Source of the DNA: Cyclaneusma minus
Lineage: Eukaryota; Ascomycota; Leotiomycetes; Marthamycetales; Marthamycetaceae
NCBI GenBank assembly: GCA_037179335.1
Contig: JAKZHN010000008.1
Span: forward strand, 496,001-560,000
Direction of reading: 5' to 3'
Length of the DNA stretch: 64,000 nucleotides
This document shows, piece after piece, positions 1-12,327 of this stretch. Under the pieces are notes generated by a model. It saw only the letters and a program-made list of their open reading frames with translations. It ran no database searches and was not told the DNA's origin. Numbering within the stretch: position 1 is the stretch's first letter; each line of letters opens with the position of its first letter. The translations under genes were made by a program, and so were the position numbers.

Positions 1-387
1 GTGCTCACCTGCATGATCATTGACAAAGTGTTCCCCAGCACAACAAACCGAGTCGTAACAAGGCCTCGGATCAACAGGACAACTTCTCGAAGGACATGCC
101 ACGGCCTCTGTCTCCAGTTCACAAATCTCGGCCGGCAAATCGCAGTCCGGCTTGAAACACAAGTCGGTTGTCGTACATTCGTTGCAGTGGTCGTCGCAGT
201 ACTGGCTCGCCTCGTCACATTCCGGACAGTCCAGAGCACTTGCTATAATATCTGATGGCAAATGGGAATCACTAGGATCGAAATTGAGAGGTTGGAGCTC
301 TTGGTTGCCAAACTGGGTCAAGAGTTGGGCGGCGTAGTCTTCCCAGAAGGTGGAGTCGTCCACGAGGGATGGGCCGTTTGGATCCAT
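1..387 (-). CDS. Cys-rich protein, 5' end only (possible C2H2-type regulator)
   Basis: Only the first exon is in the window. The reading frame opens at ATG 387-385 and is stop-free to the left edge. A consensus donor (CAG|GTGAGC) at 8-3 suggests exon 1 ends at position 9, after about 126 codons. The encoded N-terminus is acidic and then becomes very cysteine-rich, with several CxxC-like pairs (CPEC, CNEC) mixed with Asp and Glu. I associate this composition with the N-terminal part of fungal C2H2 zinc-finger proteins, but no complete zinc finger is visible, so the assignment is weak. The gene is transcribed leftwards, and its promoter would lie in the following 1.8 kb. The frame does not begin with a signal peptide. 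Confidence 0.55.
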   Translation of the reverse strand, partial: MDPNGPSLVDDSTFWEDYAAQLLTQFGNQELQPLNFDPSDSHLPSDIIASALDCPECDEASQYCDDHCNECTTTDLCFKPDCDLPAEICELETEAVACPSRSCPVDPRPCYDSVCCAGEHFVNDHAGEH

Positions 388-2238
388 GGCTGTGGGTAGA
401 AGGCTGGGGGCGAATGTGATCGATCCTTGGTGTTGAGTAGACGGCAGAGTCGACCAAGGTTCGGGTCGTTCCAGGTGATTCGGAGCGTCCCAAGCAATTC
501 GAGCGGTCTCTGGTTCTTCGAGGCAACCGTAATTACGTGGTTTGGGGCGGGTTACCGAAGACGAGCCAAGTAATGTTGGGTGGCGGTCCTACTCATGCGA
601 TCAAGATTCGAGGTCTGCTGTGGTGTTGTTGACTTGGTGGTGTTGAAAGCGGAAGAGGACGGGTTTGCAAACACATCAGCACAATAGGCTTGTGGATACG
701 ATTGAGGCTCTTTGGCTAGGCTGGGTAATTGTGGGTATATTAGAGAGTGTTGCCCTAGGCCAGCTTGTCAAAAGTGGCCAGAGATGACAGAGTCCTCAAG
801 TCACGTCTGTGAAGAAAAGGCCGGCGACACCTTGGTGGTTTTTGCAAAAGGTCACTAGTGTGGGTCGCGCTCCCAGTCAAAGAATGGCTGCACTGGCGGG
901 GCAGGAGTAGTGTGACCTTTGCCTGTTGGTACGGGCAGAAAGGTACCACCAGCGGAAAGCCGTCATCAGCAAACGGCCAACGCTGAAAGCGGATGCACGA
1001 AATGCTGTCAATCTCTACAACTTCGCTTGTGTTCACTCGCGATGTGCAACAGAGCCAAGAAAGCACGAGGCGAAACCAGGATGCCGAGGGAAATCCGTGT
1101 TAAATTTTCATCGTCTGCGAAAATATTTTCGCGTCGCGCGCCCGGCTAGTCGGCGTGGACCTGTCCTATTACAAATCGGAATGCAAGCGACTCGACGTCG
1201 TGGACGATGAGAGCCGTACGAGATGCATGGATCATGAATCTCAGCGCAAGGGGCTGAGCTCTTCCAAATCATTTCGACTGGAGAAGGGTCTTTCGAGGAG
1301 CTGTCAGGACGCATGACAGGCGCCCGTTTCTTGCAAACGTCGTCGGGGTCTAACCTTCGAGTCTTGCTCTAAGGGTGACTTTATCTGCAGGTATCTGACT
1401 ACACAGGTGCCAGGAAGAGGGGTATTGTTCGGAGGGAAATCCGGCCATGATGAGATGAGCCTCATGACGATTGATCCACGTGGAGCGGCACACGAGCACC
1501 ACCAAGCTCGATCTGACGTTGAGATGATCCGACCTGCTTCGTAGCTTTGATCTCGACATCTTGATTCATGGCTATGATCATCCCGATTACCTGGAATGGC
1601 CACTGTTGGCTCTACACCTGTGAGGCCATAGGTGTAATGACGTAAATACACTACCTGGACTTCTCAATCAACCTCTATTCATCTCGAATATGCATTACTG
1701 CCTTGACTTACTTCGATTTGCAAGAATCCATAGTTCCTCTAACCATGGCCGTAAAACGGGTTCCCCCCAATAGACTACCCGATAAAGCATTGTCGTGGTG
1801 TTGGCTACTGCATGTCGACTCCCGGGCCTGGTCTTGAAACCGATGGTTCGCACCACGAGAATATATAAAACCCAGAGATCGGGACGATGAAGATGATTTC
1901 TCCCCCGAATGACATCGGCGTCTTCCCTCATAATAATACCAGTAGCATCAGTCAAAAAACCCAACTCTCCAAGATGGCTTCGCCCTCTTCCAAGCCAGCT
2001 AGCCAGTCTAGAATCCCGCCGACAGCCGCGCCGGCCTGCGACCGACTTCGCGACAATCGTCCTTCACCTCCATCAATTCCTCCCTCACATCCGCATCCAC
2101 ACATCCATTGACATCCACCACATCCACAATCACTTCCAATGAGCTTCCCATAACACCAACTACATCAGGGCCTCAGCATCCCCAATAAATCCAATTCCCC
2201 CGGCACCAACCTGTTTCTCTTAAAAACACCGAATTACA
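388..2238. other. Intergenic: divergent promoter region
   Basis: I see no convincing gene. The short open frames here have no recognisable motif. A TATA-like string (atatataaaa) is at 1861-1870. The last ~200 bases before 2239 are pyrimidine-rich, as is usual for a fungal 5' leader. The region separates two divergent genes. Confidence 0.5.
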
Positions 2239-2741
2239 ATGGGATCCCTCTGCAGCTCCCTCCGCGGCACCTCCGACAACGACCCCTTCACCCAACCCGG
2301 CCGCACCGTCGCATCCACGCCCTCCGCCGCCCGAACCTCCAAGCTCCCCGTCGGAGCATCGCGCGTGCTAAATCCCAATGCCAACGAAGCGTCGAGTTCG
2401 GATTCGGCAGATGCACGACGGAAAGCCGCTGAGGCTGCTGAGGTATGCGCCCCAAAACCCTCATATAGAAACCCTACACCTGAAACTCCCACGAGATCCG
2501 CGATATGGATAGCCTGATACCTGAATGAAAGAGAATCAGAAAGAAAAGAGATGCTGATTCTGGACATTTGGAAATGAAACAGGCGCGCGCGGCAGCAGCA
2601 TCCAAACCAGGCGGCAAGCTAGCAGCCCAGCTACAAGAGCAGAAAAAGCAGACGCGCAACGAAACGCTCAATGCGGCCAGTAGGGAGGAGCGCGCGCTGA
2701 GAGATGCAGAGTCGAATGCCGAGGTGCGGAATTACAACTAG
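2239..2741 (+). CDS. Small predicted N-myristoylated protein, 120 aa
   Basis: Two exons, 2239-2442 and 2583-2741, joined in phase 0 give 120 residues. The donor is GAG|GTATGC, a CTGAT branch point lies in the intron, and the acceptor is ACAG. The protein starts MGSLCS: Gly2 and Ser6 fit the N-myristoylation consensus and Cys5 is a candidate palmitoylation site, so membrane tethering is likely. The first half is Ser/Pro-rich and disordered. The second half is an Ala/Lys/Arg/Glu-rich helix (AAEAAEARAAAA, then KLAAQLQEQKKQTR) that crosses the intron, which supports the join. I recall small conserved fungal proteins with this layout but know no function for them. It converges on PRP5. Confidence 0.72.
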
Positions 2742-3320
2742 AGATGCCATGGCATATATACCTACCATACCACTTTGCGAGAAGGGCGGTGCCTGCTTGG
2801 AGAAATATCCTTGGACGGACATTGAGGTTCAGGAGCGGAGGGGTGAGGGAGTGAAGGAGTATATGGGCGGTTAAGCGGGCTGATATGCGCATGATGGGAT
2901 GGGCATCACTGCGAATTGCTAATGATGAAGCGGAGCAAGCGTGTTTTGAGTTTTATGGGAAGAATACGGGCATTTGGGGGTTAAGGGGTATTCACAGCAT
3001 GGCGAACTTCACTTCCGTATGTCTTCTGCTCAGGATTGGAGGCTTTTACTCATCCTAGAGCTTGCATTAAGCAAGTAGCAACAGCATTGGGGCACAAGCA
3101 TTGGGTCCATCAGTTTAGGAGGCCATCATTCTAGGGGGACTTGCGAGCGTTGATTATCTTAAAGGAAGACGACCTTGCTGTCGTGGAGCATATACCTCCA
3201 CGCCACAGTAAAACAACAGAGCCTCCAAACTCCACAGAAATGGAAACGGCCACGCATGACTGCCCGCCTTTTCGAACTCGCTTTTGCTCTTGCTTGTGCT
3301 TGTGCTTGCTACCAACCCGC
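2742..3320. other. Intergenic between convergent 3' ends
   Basis: This 579-bp stretch lies between the stop codons of two convergent genes. I see no motif or coding segment in it. Confidence 0.5.
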
Positions 3321-6300
3321 TCAAACCACATTGTATCTTCCACTCGCCGGAGCTCTGCCCTCCGCATCCGCCGCAGCCATTGTGCCCTCCTTCAGCAATC
3401 TCATCAACTCGCGCATAGCATTCGTAACCACCAGCTCCGTATCTCCCTCGACCAGAATGTACAGCTTCGGGTCTCCACCCGGCTGTACTTCTTTGCCAGC
3501 GGGGTAGAAACTGCCCTTGGTGGTGATGGATGTACCAGTCGCCTCCAGGATCTTGGCCACATTGGTTCGGTTGGTGACAGCCCAGCGAGCTTTCTGAGGG
3601 AAGTCGTTGATTTCCAACGTGGCGTGGAAGGCACCGGCGTCGGGACCTTTGTTGTCGATCGGCACGCCCGAGCGTAACTGACCAGTCTTGTTGAGACGGG
3701 CGTTGATGGCATCGATTGCAGAAGTGACTTTGTCCAGAGGGTTTTTTCCGCCAGATGAGGAGGAGGCCGTCTCTGTCTTGTGGACGGTAATCTTTCCGTC
3801 CAGGTCGATGCCCTTTGGTACGCCGATCAAGGTCGGGGCTGAAGCCGGTGCTGGTGCCGACGCGGCTTGTACAGTTGAGGCGGCCTTTGCAACAATGTCT
3901 TCTCCGACTCCCACAGCACCCTCCTCCTTTTCTTCCTCGTCGTCTCCATCCGTCTTATGGGTCTTGCGCTCACGCATTCTTGCAGCCTCACGCTCCTGAT
4001 CCAAGCGCTCGAGACCTTTTCCACCGAAACCAGAATGGTCTTTCTGCTTTCCTTCCTTGACTTTCTCGCGGAAGGACTTCCTCATCTCATTCAAACGCTC
4101 AGGCACCGGTTGACCACTTTGCTCAAGAGCTTTCGCAATGCCAACCGAAGCTTGCTCCTGTTCCTCAGTGACAAACGTGACAGCGGTTCCGGTATTACCA
4201 GCTCTACCCGTACGCCCAGCTCGGTGAACGTAGTCTTCCAGGTGATTTGGGGCATCGAAATTGACGACCAACTTAAGTTGCTTGACATCCAGACCTCGAG
4301 CAGCTACGGAAGTAGCAATCATGATCGGGATAACACCAGCTTTGAAGTCATCGATAGTCGAGTCGCGATCAATCTGATCCTTTCCTCCATGAATAGACAT
4401 GCAAGGATAGCCTTTCCGCATAAGATCCTTGAGTAGATCATCTGCCTTTTCTTGACGCTCGACGAAAATGAGAGTTCGAGCATCCTCGTCTTTGTCGTAC
4501 AACTCTCCCAGTAGTTCGAGGAGTCGGTGAAACTTCGCCTTTTCTTCTCGTACCTCAACAATTTGGGTAATCTCAGGAGCAACAACGCTCTTTCCGCCGA
4601 CAGTAATCTCCACCGGGTCTTGCAAAGTCTTCTTCGCTAAAGCATCCATTATCCTAGGCATAGTAGCCGAGAATAAAATGGTCTGCCTGTTAGGCCTGAT
4701 ATTTGCAAAGATCTTCATCACCTGTGGCTCAAAGCCCATGTCAAACATCCGGTCGGCCTCGTCCAAGACGACATATGTCACCCTTTTGAGGTTCGTGACT
4801 CGACCGGAATTTGCAGCTAGTAGGTCGATCATACGTCCAGGAGTACAGACAATAATCTCGGCCCCTCGTTTGAGATCAGCAATTTGGTCCTTGATGGGGG
4901 CTCCTCCATATGCGCAAACGGCTCTAAGACCCATTGCTTTGAGGAATGGCTTGCATTCTTTGTGAATCTGCGTTGCAAGTTCTCTGGTAGGAGTCATAAT
5001 CAATCCAACGGGGCCATCTGTTCCTTCCAGTGGACGTTGGTCTCGGATATGTCGAAACATTGGCAGAAGGAAGGCGATCGTCTTTCCTGAGCCTGTCTTA
5101 GCCACACCAATAACATCTCGTCCAGACATGATAGCTGGAATAGCCTGCATCTGGATAGACGTAGGTCTTTCGTAGCCCAGTTTTCGAATCACTTCCAATG
5201 ACTGTGCGTTGAGGCCACATTGCGACCACTTCTGCACAGGTTTGGGAACGTTCTTGCCAGATACTTTGATACCGTCGAGTTCAAGACGTAGGTCGGCGAG
5301 ATCCAGCTCCGTCATATTGGCTAGCTCTTCCGGTTCAGTGTAGAAGTTCTTCCGGAACGGTTCGAGCTCTGCCATATTGTACTTGATGGTTGGAAGCTCT
5401 TTCTTCTTTCTTGACTTGGCTGCCATAGCGAGAATGTCGTCTGGATCGGCATCCAAAGCATTCAAGTCCACGTCATCATCTCCAGTAAGGAGCTCCGGTT
5501 CTTGCTGTTTGGCCTTGGCCTTTCCTTTCTTGAAAGTATCAGTGCTTGATGGCGCGGCAAAGGGGTCACCCATCTGGTCCATGAAAGCATCCAAAGGATC
5601 AATATCCTCATCTTCCTCCATTGGCTCGGGCTGATTCTCTTCTTTCGGAGGCGCATCGGTCATTGCGGTGTCTCCATTTGTTTCCGCGTTGTCGGTAGGC
5701 GTATCACCTGACTGTCCGCTCTGAGCCAACTGAAGTCGCTCTTCGCGCTTCTCGGCCGCAGCTCTTGCGGCGGCAGCTGCCTCTTCCTCGGTTCCGCCTT
5801 CTCCCATATCGATGTCGTCGTCTTCTTCAACAGCAGCATCATTAGCGGAGTGGGTGTCATCCTCAGCGTTGACCAGGGGGAGAGTGGGGAGCTTCGCGAG
5901 TTTCTTTCTTGAGCCTTCTTCCTCCCCAAAATCAATTGCCCGTTTAGGTGCGTTCTTCTCCGCTTCATTGGCAGACTTGGCTCCGAGTCCAAAGGCAGAA
6001 AGGTTGCCGCGGGCTTTTGGCAAGGCAGATGCAGCTATAGGTGAAATAGATTCAGTTGATGTTTTTTTTATAAATGACTTGGGTGTAATACTGACCTGTT
6101 GAGGAACTGGAAAAAGCTGTGGGCTTTTTGTCAGCTTGCAAACCTTTGACTGTGGAGGTTGAGGAAGCGGACGCCTTAGTTATGTCTATTGGTATGTCTT
6201 TTCCCAAAGTAGCAGCAGATGTCGAGTTTCCGGCAGCCTTCTTGGCAATAGCCTTAGGATCGAATTTCCCAGCATATGGGGCCGGAGACAAAGCAGCGCC

Positions 6301-7113
6301 CGGGCTCAGGGGTGCCATGGGAGAGGCAGCCGCAGGCGTGGTTCCGTTGGCCCGTTGATCGATCTCATCCAAGATTTTCCTGGTGCCGCCGGCCGCAAGC
6401 TCTTTCTCTTTGCGCTCCTTGTCTTCAGCGATCTTTTTCTTCCACGCTTCCAACTTAGCTAGACGTTCGGCCTTCTTCTCTTCATCTGTCATGCCTCCTG
6501 CGGGCGCAGGCTTCTGACCCTGTCGCCATATATTAGCACACGATCGTAATATATAGAAAGGTGGACGAACATCTTGTGGTTTGGCGCTGTCACCTCGACT
6601 TGGGGGCTTATCGCGACCATTCTCAGCTCTACTTCGGGACCACGAGTCAGCAGAGCCCTCGCGGCGTCGGCGTAGCCTTTCGCGGGAGTCATCTCGCCTG
6701 TCACGGTAGTCTCGATCGCGGCTTCTCCTGCGTCTTCGATCGGGAGATCGCTCTCTGTCCCCATATCTGTCTCGAGGAGATCGTCTCCGGTCCCTCGATC
6801 GGTCACGTCGTGGAAGCCGGTTCAGGTCGTCTTCGCGGCGGTTGATTGACCTGTCCCGTCGACGAGGATCACGGTCGCGATATCGGCGCTTGAAGAAGGT
6901 CAGCATAGGGTCTCCAAGAGGAGTCGACCTTCGGCTTCAGGGGATATCTCTCACATCGATGCTGCGCGAGCGACTGCGACGCCGCATTCCCCGGCCATCA
7001 TCACGGCGGTCTCGATCCCTCCGATCATACCCATCGTCATCTCGTCGGCTCGAGCGCTTGGCATACTGACTTCCTGTAGGCGATGGTGAGCGAGAGTCCC
7101 TATGGCGAGCCAT
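3321..7113 (-). CDS. PRP5: Pre-mRNA-splicing ATP-dependent RNA helicase PRP5
   Basis: DEAD-box ATPase that acts on U2 snRNP during pre-spliceosome formation. Exons on the minus strand are 7113-6955, 6888-6571, 6519-6096 and 6034-3321, giving 1204 aa. The start is MARHRDSRSP. Residues 1-160 are an RS/RD-rich domain, followed by a Lys/Glu-rich helix. The Prp5-specific DPLDAFM motif is at about 446-452. The helicase core has AKTGSGKT (612-619), PTRELA, DEAD (725-728), SAT (756-758) and HRAGRTGRAG. The second intron (6570-6520) is 51 nt with an unusual GTTCGT donor and contains no stop, so it can be misread as coding. I remove it because it would insert an odd hydrophobic stretch and has a GCTAAT branch point and ACAG acceptor. 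The core is complete and the C-terminal domain is long, as usual for Prp5. Confidence 0.95.
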
Positions 7114-8042
7114 ATTTGCGGCAGATGTCTGCGCGGTGAGGTCTACTTTTCGCCTTGAACAGTCGTCGCCCTTCAAAAGTGTAGTTGGTACCGCAGTCAG
7201 TAAATCATATGCTGCGGAGCTAGAGATTAAGTGTGTGAGCAGAGCGGTTGAGGACAGGCCCGCAAAGTTCTCTATCAATGTTCACAGAACAGCCTGGGCC
7301 GCCCTGAGCCTCGCGAGTCGCATCATAATCTCGGGGTAAGATGACTAAGCGCCGCCTACGTGATGCCTCCTAGCCTCGAGATTTATATCGAGATTCACAA
7401 CAGCTAGTTTTAAGTACTGTTTTCAGTTTTTATGTTTCCTAGAATATGTATTTATCCAGCTGATTTAGTCTGAATTATTTTTCACTGGAGTGTGTTGTTT
7501 TTCTGGAATTTTGCTGGGGGAAGACGTTACAGCCGGTGAATAGTATACTATGAACTGTTTTGACATCGATAGCTCAGTAGTATCTCGTTCTGGTCCAGTT
7601 AATCCTCGTGTTCTACTCTCGACCGTTATACTAGATCAAGGTTCCTTCAAAACCTCTGAGCCAAGCAAGTTCGGGCGCGTATACTCCATCAGGAAATTTC
7701 GTGATTCCTATTGTACAACAGCTTCACTCTATCTATCTAGCTGGTGTCCAGATGTCTAAAAAGCACACCCTCTATAACCAGGCAACAAAAGACACAGCAC
7801 CACGAGACAAAACATAAGACCCCCCGAGCCCAGACCATGCAGTAGTGTAACAATCGCAGAGACGAGTCGTCGGGTAATAGGAGTTTCGAACCATTTCAAG
7901 ATGCTATGGTCAGACCGCACTGGCTGAGATTAGGGTATCGTGAACTTCCTCCAACCTGCAGCCCCGCTTTATCAAACCAAACTATCTGTCTATTGCGCTG
8001 CCAGTCCACCTCTACACCCTCTCCCCTTTCGCTTCAACCAAT
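7114..8042. other. Intergenic: PRP5 promoter and phosphate-carrier 3' region
   Basis: No coding signal. The part around 7381-7560 is AT-rich. It contains the upstream region of PRP5 and the 3' untranslated region of the phosphate carrier. Confidence 0.5.
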
Positions 8043-9180
8043 TTAGTTGGTCTTGGCGATCTCAACTCCTCCGGTGGCACCAAGAGCCTTCTTGACTAGA
8101 GGGACGTTAGCGGGTGTTCTCAAGTGTGGAAAGGGTTGAGGGGTTACGTACCATCACCGTAAATGGCGAATTGACCAGCAGTGAGGGTTCCGACCATGAA
8201 GAGACGAGCTCCAATACCGGCGAAGGATCCCTTAAGACCAAGCTCCTTGGCGATCTTGATCAGACGGCTGGTGGTGCCCTCTCCGGGAAGACCCTTGGTC
8301 TTGTTGATGCGGCTGAGCATGGTGTCGGCGGGTTGCGAGATGATGGCAGCGGCGAAACCAGCAATCAGACCAGATCCAAGGTTGACACCGGTCTGGGCAG
8401 CGTTGGACATCTTGCTCTTGTCGAGGCGCTTGTAGGCGGCCTCAACAACCTTCTCGTAAACAACAAACTTGGCCATGGTGTAAGGAATCCTATTGAGAGT
8501 TGGTTAATCTGCGCCATTGAGAACTTCACCGGAGAACTTACTGCTTGAAGAGGATGGGTCCGAATCCAGCGTAGAAAGCACCGACACCCTCGCTCTTCAG
8601 CATCTTGCTGAAACCGCTAACGAGACCGCTGGCGTAGGTGGGGTCAGACACAAGACGGATACGGGTAGCCTCGAGAGGGCACAGAGCAATGTCAGCGAAG
8701 AACTCGGCGCAGGCAGCGGAGGCCAAGTAGACGGCGGTGCGGTTGTTGGAAGCAGTCTCGTAACCGAGGAGGTTGATGGATTGTTGCTTGAAAAGCTCGT
8801 AACCACCGAACTTGAACCATCCCTGGAGCGCGTAACCGGCGAAGGTTGGTCCAGCACCGGTGAGCAGAGCACCAGCACCCTCCTTGGCAACGACCTGTCT
8901 GAAACCACCGATGAAGCCCTTGTTGTAGGTTTGGGGGTCGAGTTGGATACGGGTCTTGACGCTGTCGCAGGAAGTCAGCTTGATTGATCGCGCATCTGAA
9001 GGTGGGATCTCGGACGTACACATCGACTGGGGTCATGCCACCGTGGGTTAACGAACAGCAGATAGCACCGGCGATGGCGAATCTGGCGTAGAGGTCGAGA
9101 CCGCTCTTCTTCTCAGGAGTGTTGGCGGCAGCCGTCTGGACGGCAGCGTCAACCTTGGAGATGCCGGTGGTAGGGGCCAT
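8043..9180 (-). CDS. MIR1: Mitochondrial phosphate carrier
   Basis: Inner-membrane carrier that imports phosphate with protons for ATP synthesis. Four exons (9180-9020, 8961-8542, 8489-8152, 8095-8043) give 323 aa. All introns are 52-58 nt with GTACGT, GTAAGT and GTACGT donors. Three carrier repeats are visible through their PX(D/E)XX(K/R) signatures: PVDVVK at 51-56 (created across the first splice junction), PLEATR and PADTML. The text KTRIQLDP and LCPLEATRIRLVSDP is typical of the Mir1/PiC branch rather than other carriers. The N-terminus has no long presequence, as in yeast Mir1. Length matches the family. Codon use is strongly biased to C-ending codons, as expected for an abundant protein. 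Confidence 0.96.
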
Positions 9181-9996
9181 GGCTGCGATATCAACAATGA
9201 ATCGGGTCTGGATGGCTGAAGGGAGAAGGCGGGTCTGGAGGCTCCTTGAGTGGAGATGGACGCAATTGGTGAGATGCGGATTGGTGTGGTTGTCAGGACA
9301 GACTTGGTCGCGGCCGGCAAGCTTAGGAGAGGCTCTGAAATTTTGCGGGTGAGAGCGCACAGACCACATGGCCTAGCTCGGGGAGAACAGGAGCTCGATA
9401 TGACGCTTGAGCCCGAACCAGTCGCCGCGCAACGTGCCGAGATCCCGCCCGCAGTCTTCTTTCCGCGGTTAGTCCGTGCCACGGTCTGTTATTTTTGTTT
9501 TCAAGAAGCAATGTTCATGTTGTGAAAATTAGGGAGTCAGATCTCCTATTTGACAGAAGAAACGCAGAACAATTTTGCGTGGGAGCATGAAGCTGGAAGG
9601 CTCAACCTATCTGAGTATTCACTATGTACCCTCGTGCGTCGAAAAGGGGGTCAAGATTAGCTACGTCTGACAAAAATAACTTTGTATATCCTGTGAGTCA
9701 CCTCAATGTTCTTGGGATCACTGTCAGGGAAAGCTCTTGTCGAAATTCATCGTGGAAGTGAAAGAGGCTGTGACAGATACATGTATATAACGCTGACTTT
9801 AAGAACAGCTCAAGGGGGTCTGATCACGAAGCTTCAGAGTTCAAGCCAGATGAAGTCCTTTGGAGGGCCATGAATTAGTAGCAGGGTAATCAGTGGTCCG
9901 TCAATACTGATTCACATGATATGCAAGCAAGCAAGCAAGCGAATTCTTTTCTCATCATCTTCAATTCGTTTCTCTGCGACTGCCGACATCGCTTGT
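9181..9996. other. Intergenic: phosphate-carrier promoter and SDA1 3' region
   Basis: No gene seen. A GCAA microsatellite of 4.5 units is at 9923-9940, and one TACATGTA palindrome is at 9778-9785. Confidence 0.5.
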
Positions 9997-12327
9997 CTAC
10001 ATGCCAATATTACCACGTTTTCCACCCCTTTTACTCCTCTCGATATGCGCCTTCAGCGTCCTCTTCGTCTGCGTCAAACTCCTCTTCTGCTTACTCTTCG
10101 CCTTGCCCAGCGTCATCAAGAAGTTCTTCTTCCTCGCCTTCTCCTTATTCGTCGTACTCTTTCCCTCTGCAACCTTCTTCGCCTGTCTTATAGCCTGCGT
10201 TGACTTGTGCTCGTTGCGATCCCCCTTTCCTTCTCGTGCCAGCGCAATACGCTCCTCCTTGGTGCTCTTGCGTAGCTTTGAAAGACCTTCAATCTCCTCG
10301 GCTGTCAGGGGATCGTCGGCGTGGCGCTCTAGCATCTCTTTGCGTCTCTTAGATGTGATGCCTGTGAGCTTGTTGACACCAGCCTCCATGCGTAGTTCCT
10401 TGAGCTTTTCCAAGTCCGCTGGTGTAAGAATGTGGGTCTCAGCGTATCGAGTGGCGCTTGCTAAAGCCTCCTCTGCATTTTCTGCTTCTTTCTCGGTAGG
10501 GGCGGCCTCCTTTTCGATCTTGGCCTTTTTGGCTGCCGGCTCGTCATCCTCGCTGTCGCTGATCACAATGTCCTCACCATCGCTCTCCACTTGAATCCAG
10601 CCCTCAGAATCGTCGTCTGAGTCCGATGCAACCTCCCAGTTCTTGTCATCCTCCGCTTCGTCCACTTCTTCATCGTTGCCCGCCTCTGCTCCCTCTCGCT
10701 TCCGCTTCTCCGCCTTGTGGCTCACGAGAAGATCAAGACCCTCAATATTACCAGGTTTTATTACTCCATATCGCATCTCTTCCCGCTCGCCTCGGCTTAG
10801 CTCCATGGTGGCTATTTTGCCTCGGTCCTTCTTCTTCAGCATTTGTGGTGCGACTTCTTGGTACAACCTCAACAATCCTTTGGCGGCCATAGAAACTCCC
10901 TTGTCCTTGCTACCCTTGTACTCAACCAGGTCTTGCAGTAGGGTCTCATTGATCGCCATAGGTTGTCGGACGCAGATCTCGCGGATTGCATTCAGACCAG
11001 CGGAACATACTTCCACGGCAGATGCCTCTGATACAAACTCATTCGCAATCTTTTGTATTAGGGGCTCGAGCTGATCTTCCGGGACAAGACTGTGTGTTGC
11101 TTGAGCTAATGAGGCGAGGAAGGATGTGACGGAGGGCTGCTGGGGTCTCAAGTATTTGGTGAAGTACGGATAGAGAGAAATGAGATGAAGCTTGTGCAAG
11201 CCGACCAAACGCGTTACCAGCTGTAGGACCAGGAGCTTCTGCTCTAGATCGAGCTTTGCTTTGGCATTTTTGAGGTGCTTGTCAAAGAGGCCCTCGGCAA
11301 ACCCCTGAGGGTCGTGCAGTAAATTGAGTGCTGAGAAGTTGAGGATGTCCGGCTGGTTCTTCTTGCGCTCAATCTTCTTGACTTTTTGCGCTGCAGCCTT
11401 CAAGGCCATCGCCTTCTTCTTGGTCTTTTTGTTGATAAGCGCTTGGTGCTTGAGTTTTCCCATATCGATTCCCTCCTCCTCATCACTGCTGTCATCTTCC
11501 ATCTCTTCCCGCTCTTTGTCACTCCCCAGAAAGAAGCGTACACCCCCTACGACAACCTTGGCGTTATTCGAAAGACTTGCTTCTTTCATGATCTCGACAG
11601 CATTGGAATCTGTCCATATTTGTCGCTTCCACATCTCCCGGGTTATCTTTGTAGACCACAAGGCTTTCGGGGAATCCTTGTCCTCGTTGACAAGTGTTCG
11701 GAGGACCTTCTGGATTGTTGCATTGAGTTTGTGATTTTTGGCCTTAGCATTTGATGTCCGTAGATCAGCGATTATCTTCGTGAATAGGAGATGGCGCAAT
11801 GTCTTGCTTGGTGTGGCGATCAAGATGCGGAACAGGGTGTTGAGCAAGTCGGTAGAGTCAATGATGTTCTTCCTCCTAAGCAAAACCAGGCTGCCCACTA
11901 TCTTTTCTCGTAACTCGCTCTCCAATTCAGCATGATGGTCCTGCAGGATGGTTTTGAGGTCTTGGGGGAAGTCGGCGGTATCCTCAGGGTAGCAATCAGC
12001 GACATGGGATACAAAATCGATCAGGTCTCCAAAGGAGACGATGCCGGTCGAGGTTGTCGAGGACGGCGCGGCCATGAACAAATCGCGCTGCGAACGGTAC
12101 TGGCCAAACTGATTAAGGAAATCATCCTTGTATGATCTGGCAAGTAATTCAGCAAAGCTGCGAAGAGGCGCGCAAGAGAATAGATGTTACCTTGGATCGC
12201 GACGGATCTTGTATTGCAGATTCGACCTGGACAGTCAGAGATTCGTAGTCATGGAATTGGGACCTCGTCGCAAGACTCACAGATCTGCGTCGACCTTCTC
12301 CAAGGCGCCAACTCTCTTTTTCCCCAT
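9997..12327 (-). CDS. SDA1: SDA1-type 60S ribosome biogenesis protein
   Basis: Nucleolar/nuclear factor for pre-60S maturation and export; yeast Sda1 is also linked to the G1/S actin transition. Exons 12327-12281 (47 nt), 12226-12191 (36 nt) and 12136-9997 give 740 aa. The two small 5' exons were found by phase and by the family N-terminus (LSNLQYKIRRDP, then SYKDDF). Both introns are 54 nt. The N-terminal two thirds are helical repeats (LVLLRRKNIIDS, then PYFTKYL). A long acidic Asp/Ser/Glu stretch and a Lys/Arg-rich tail ending in RGGKRGNIGM follow, as in Sda1 homologues. Length fits the family (yeast 767 aa). It is divergent from the aldo-keto reductase gene. Confidence 0.95.
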
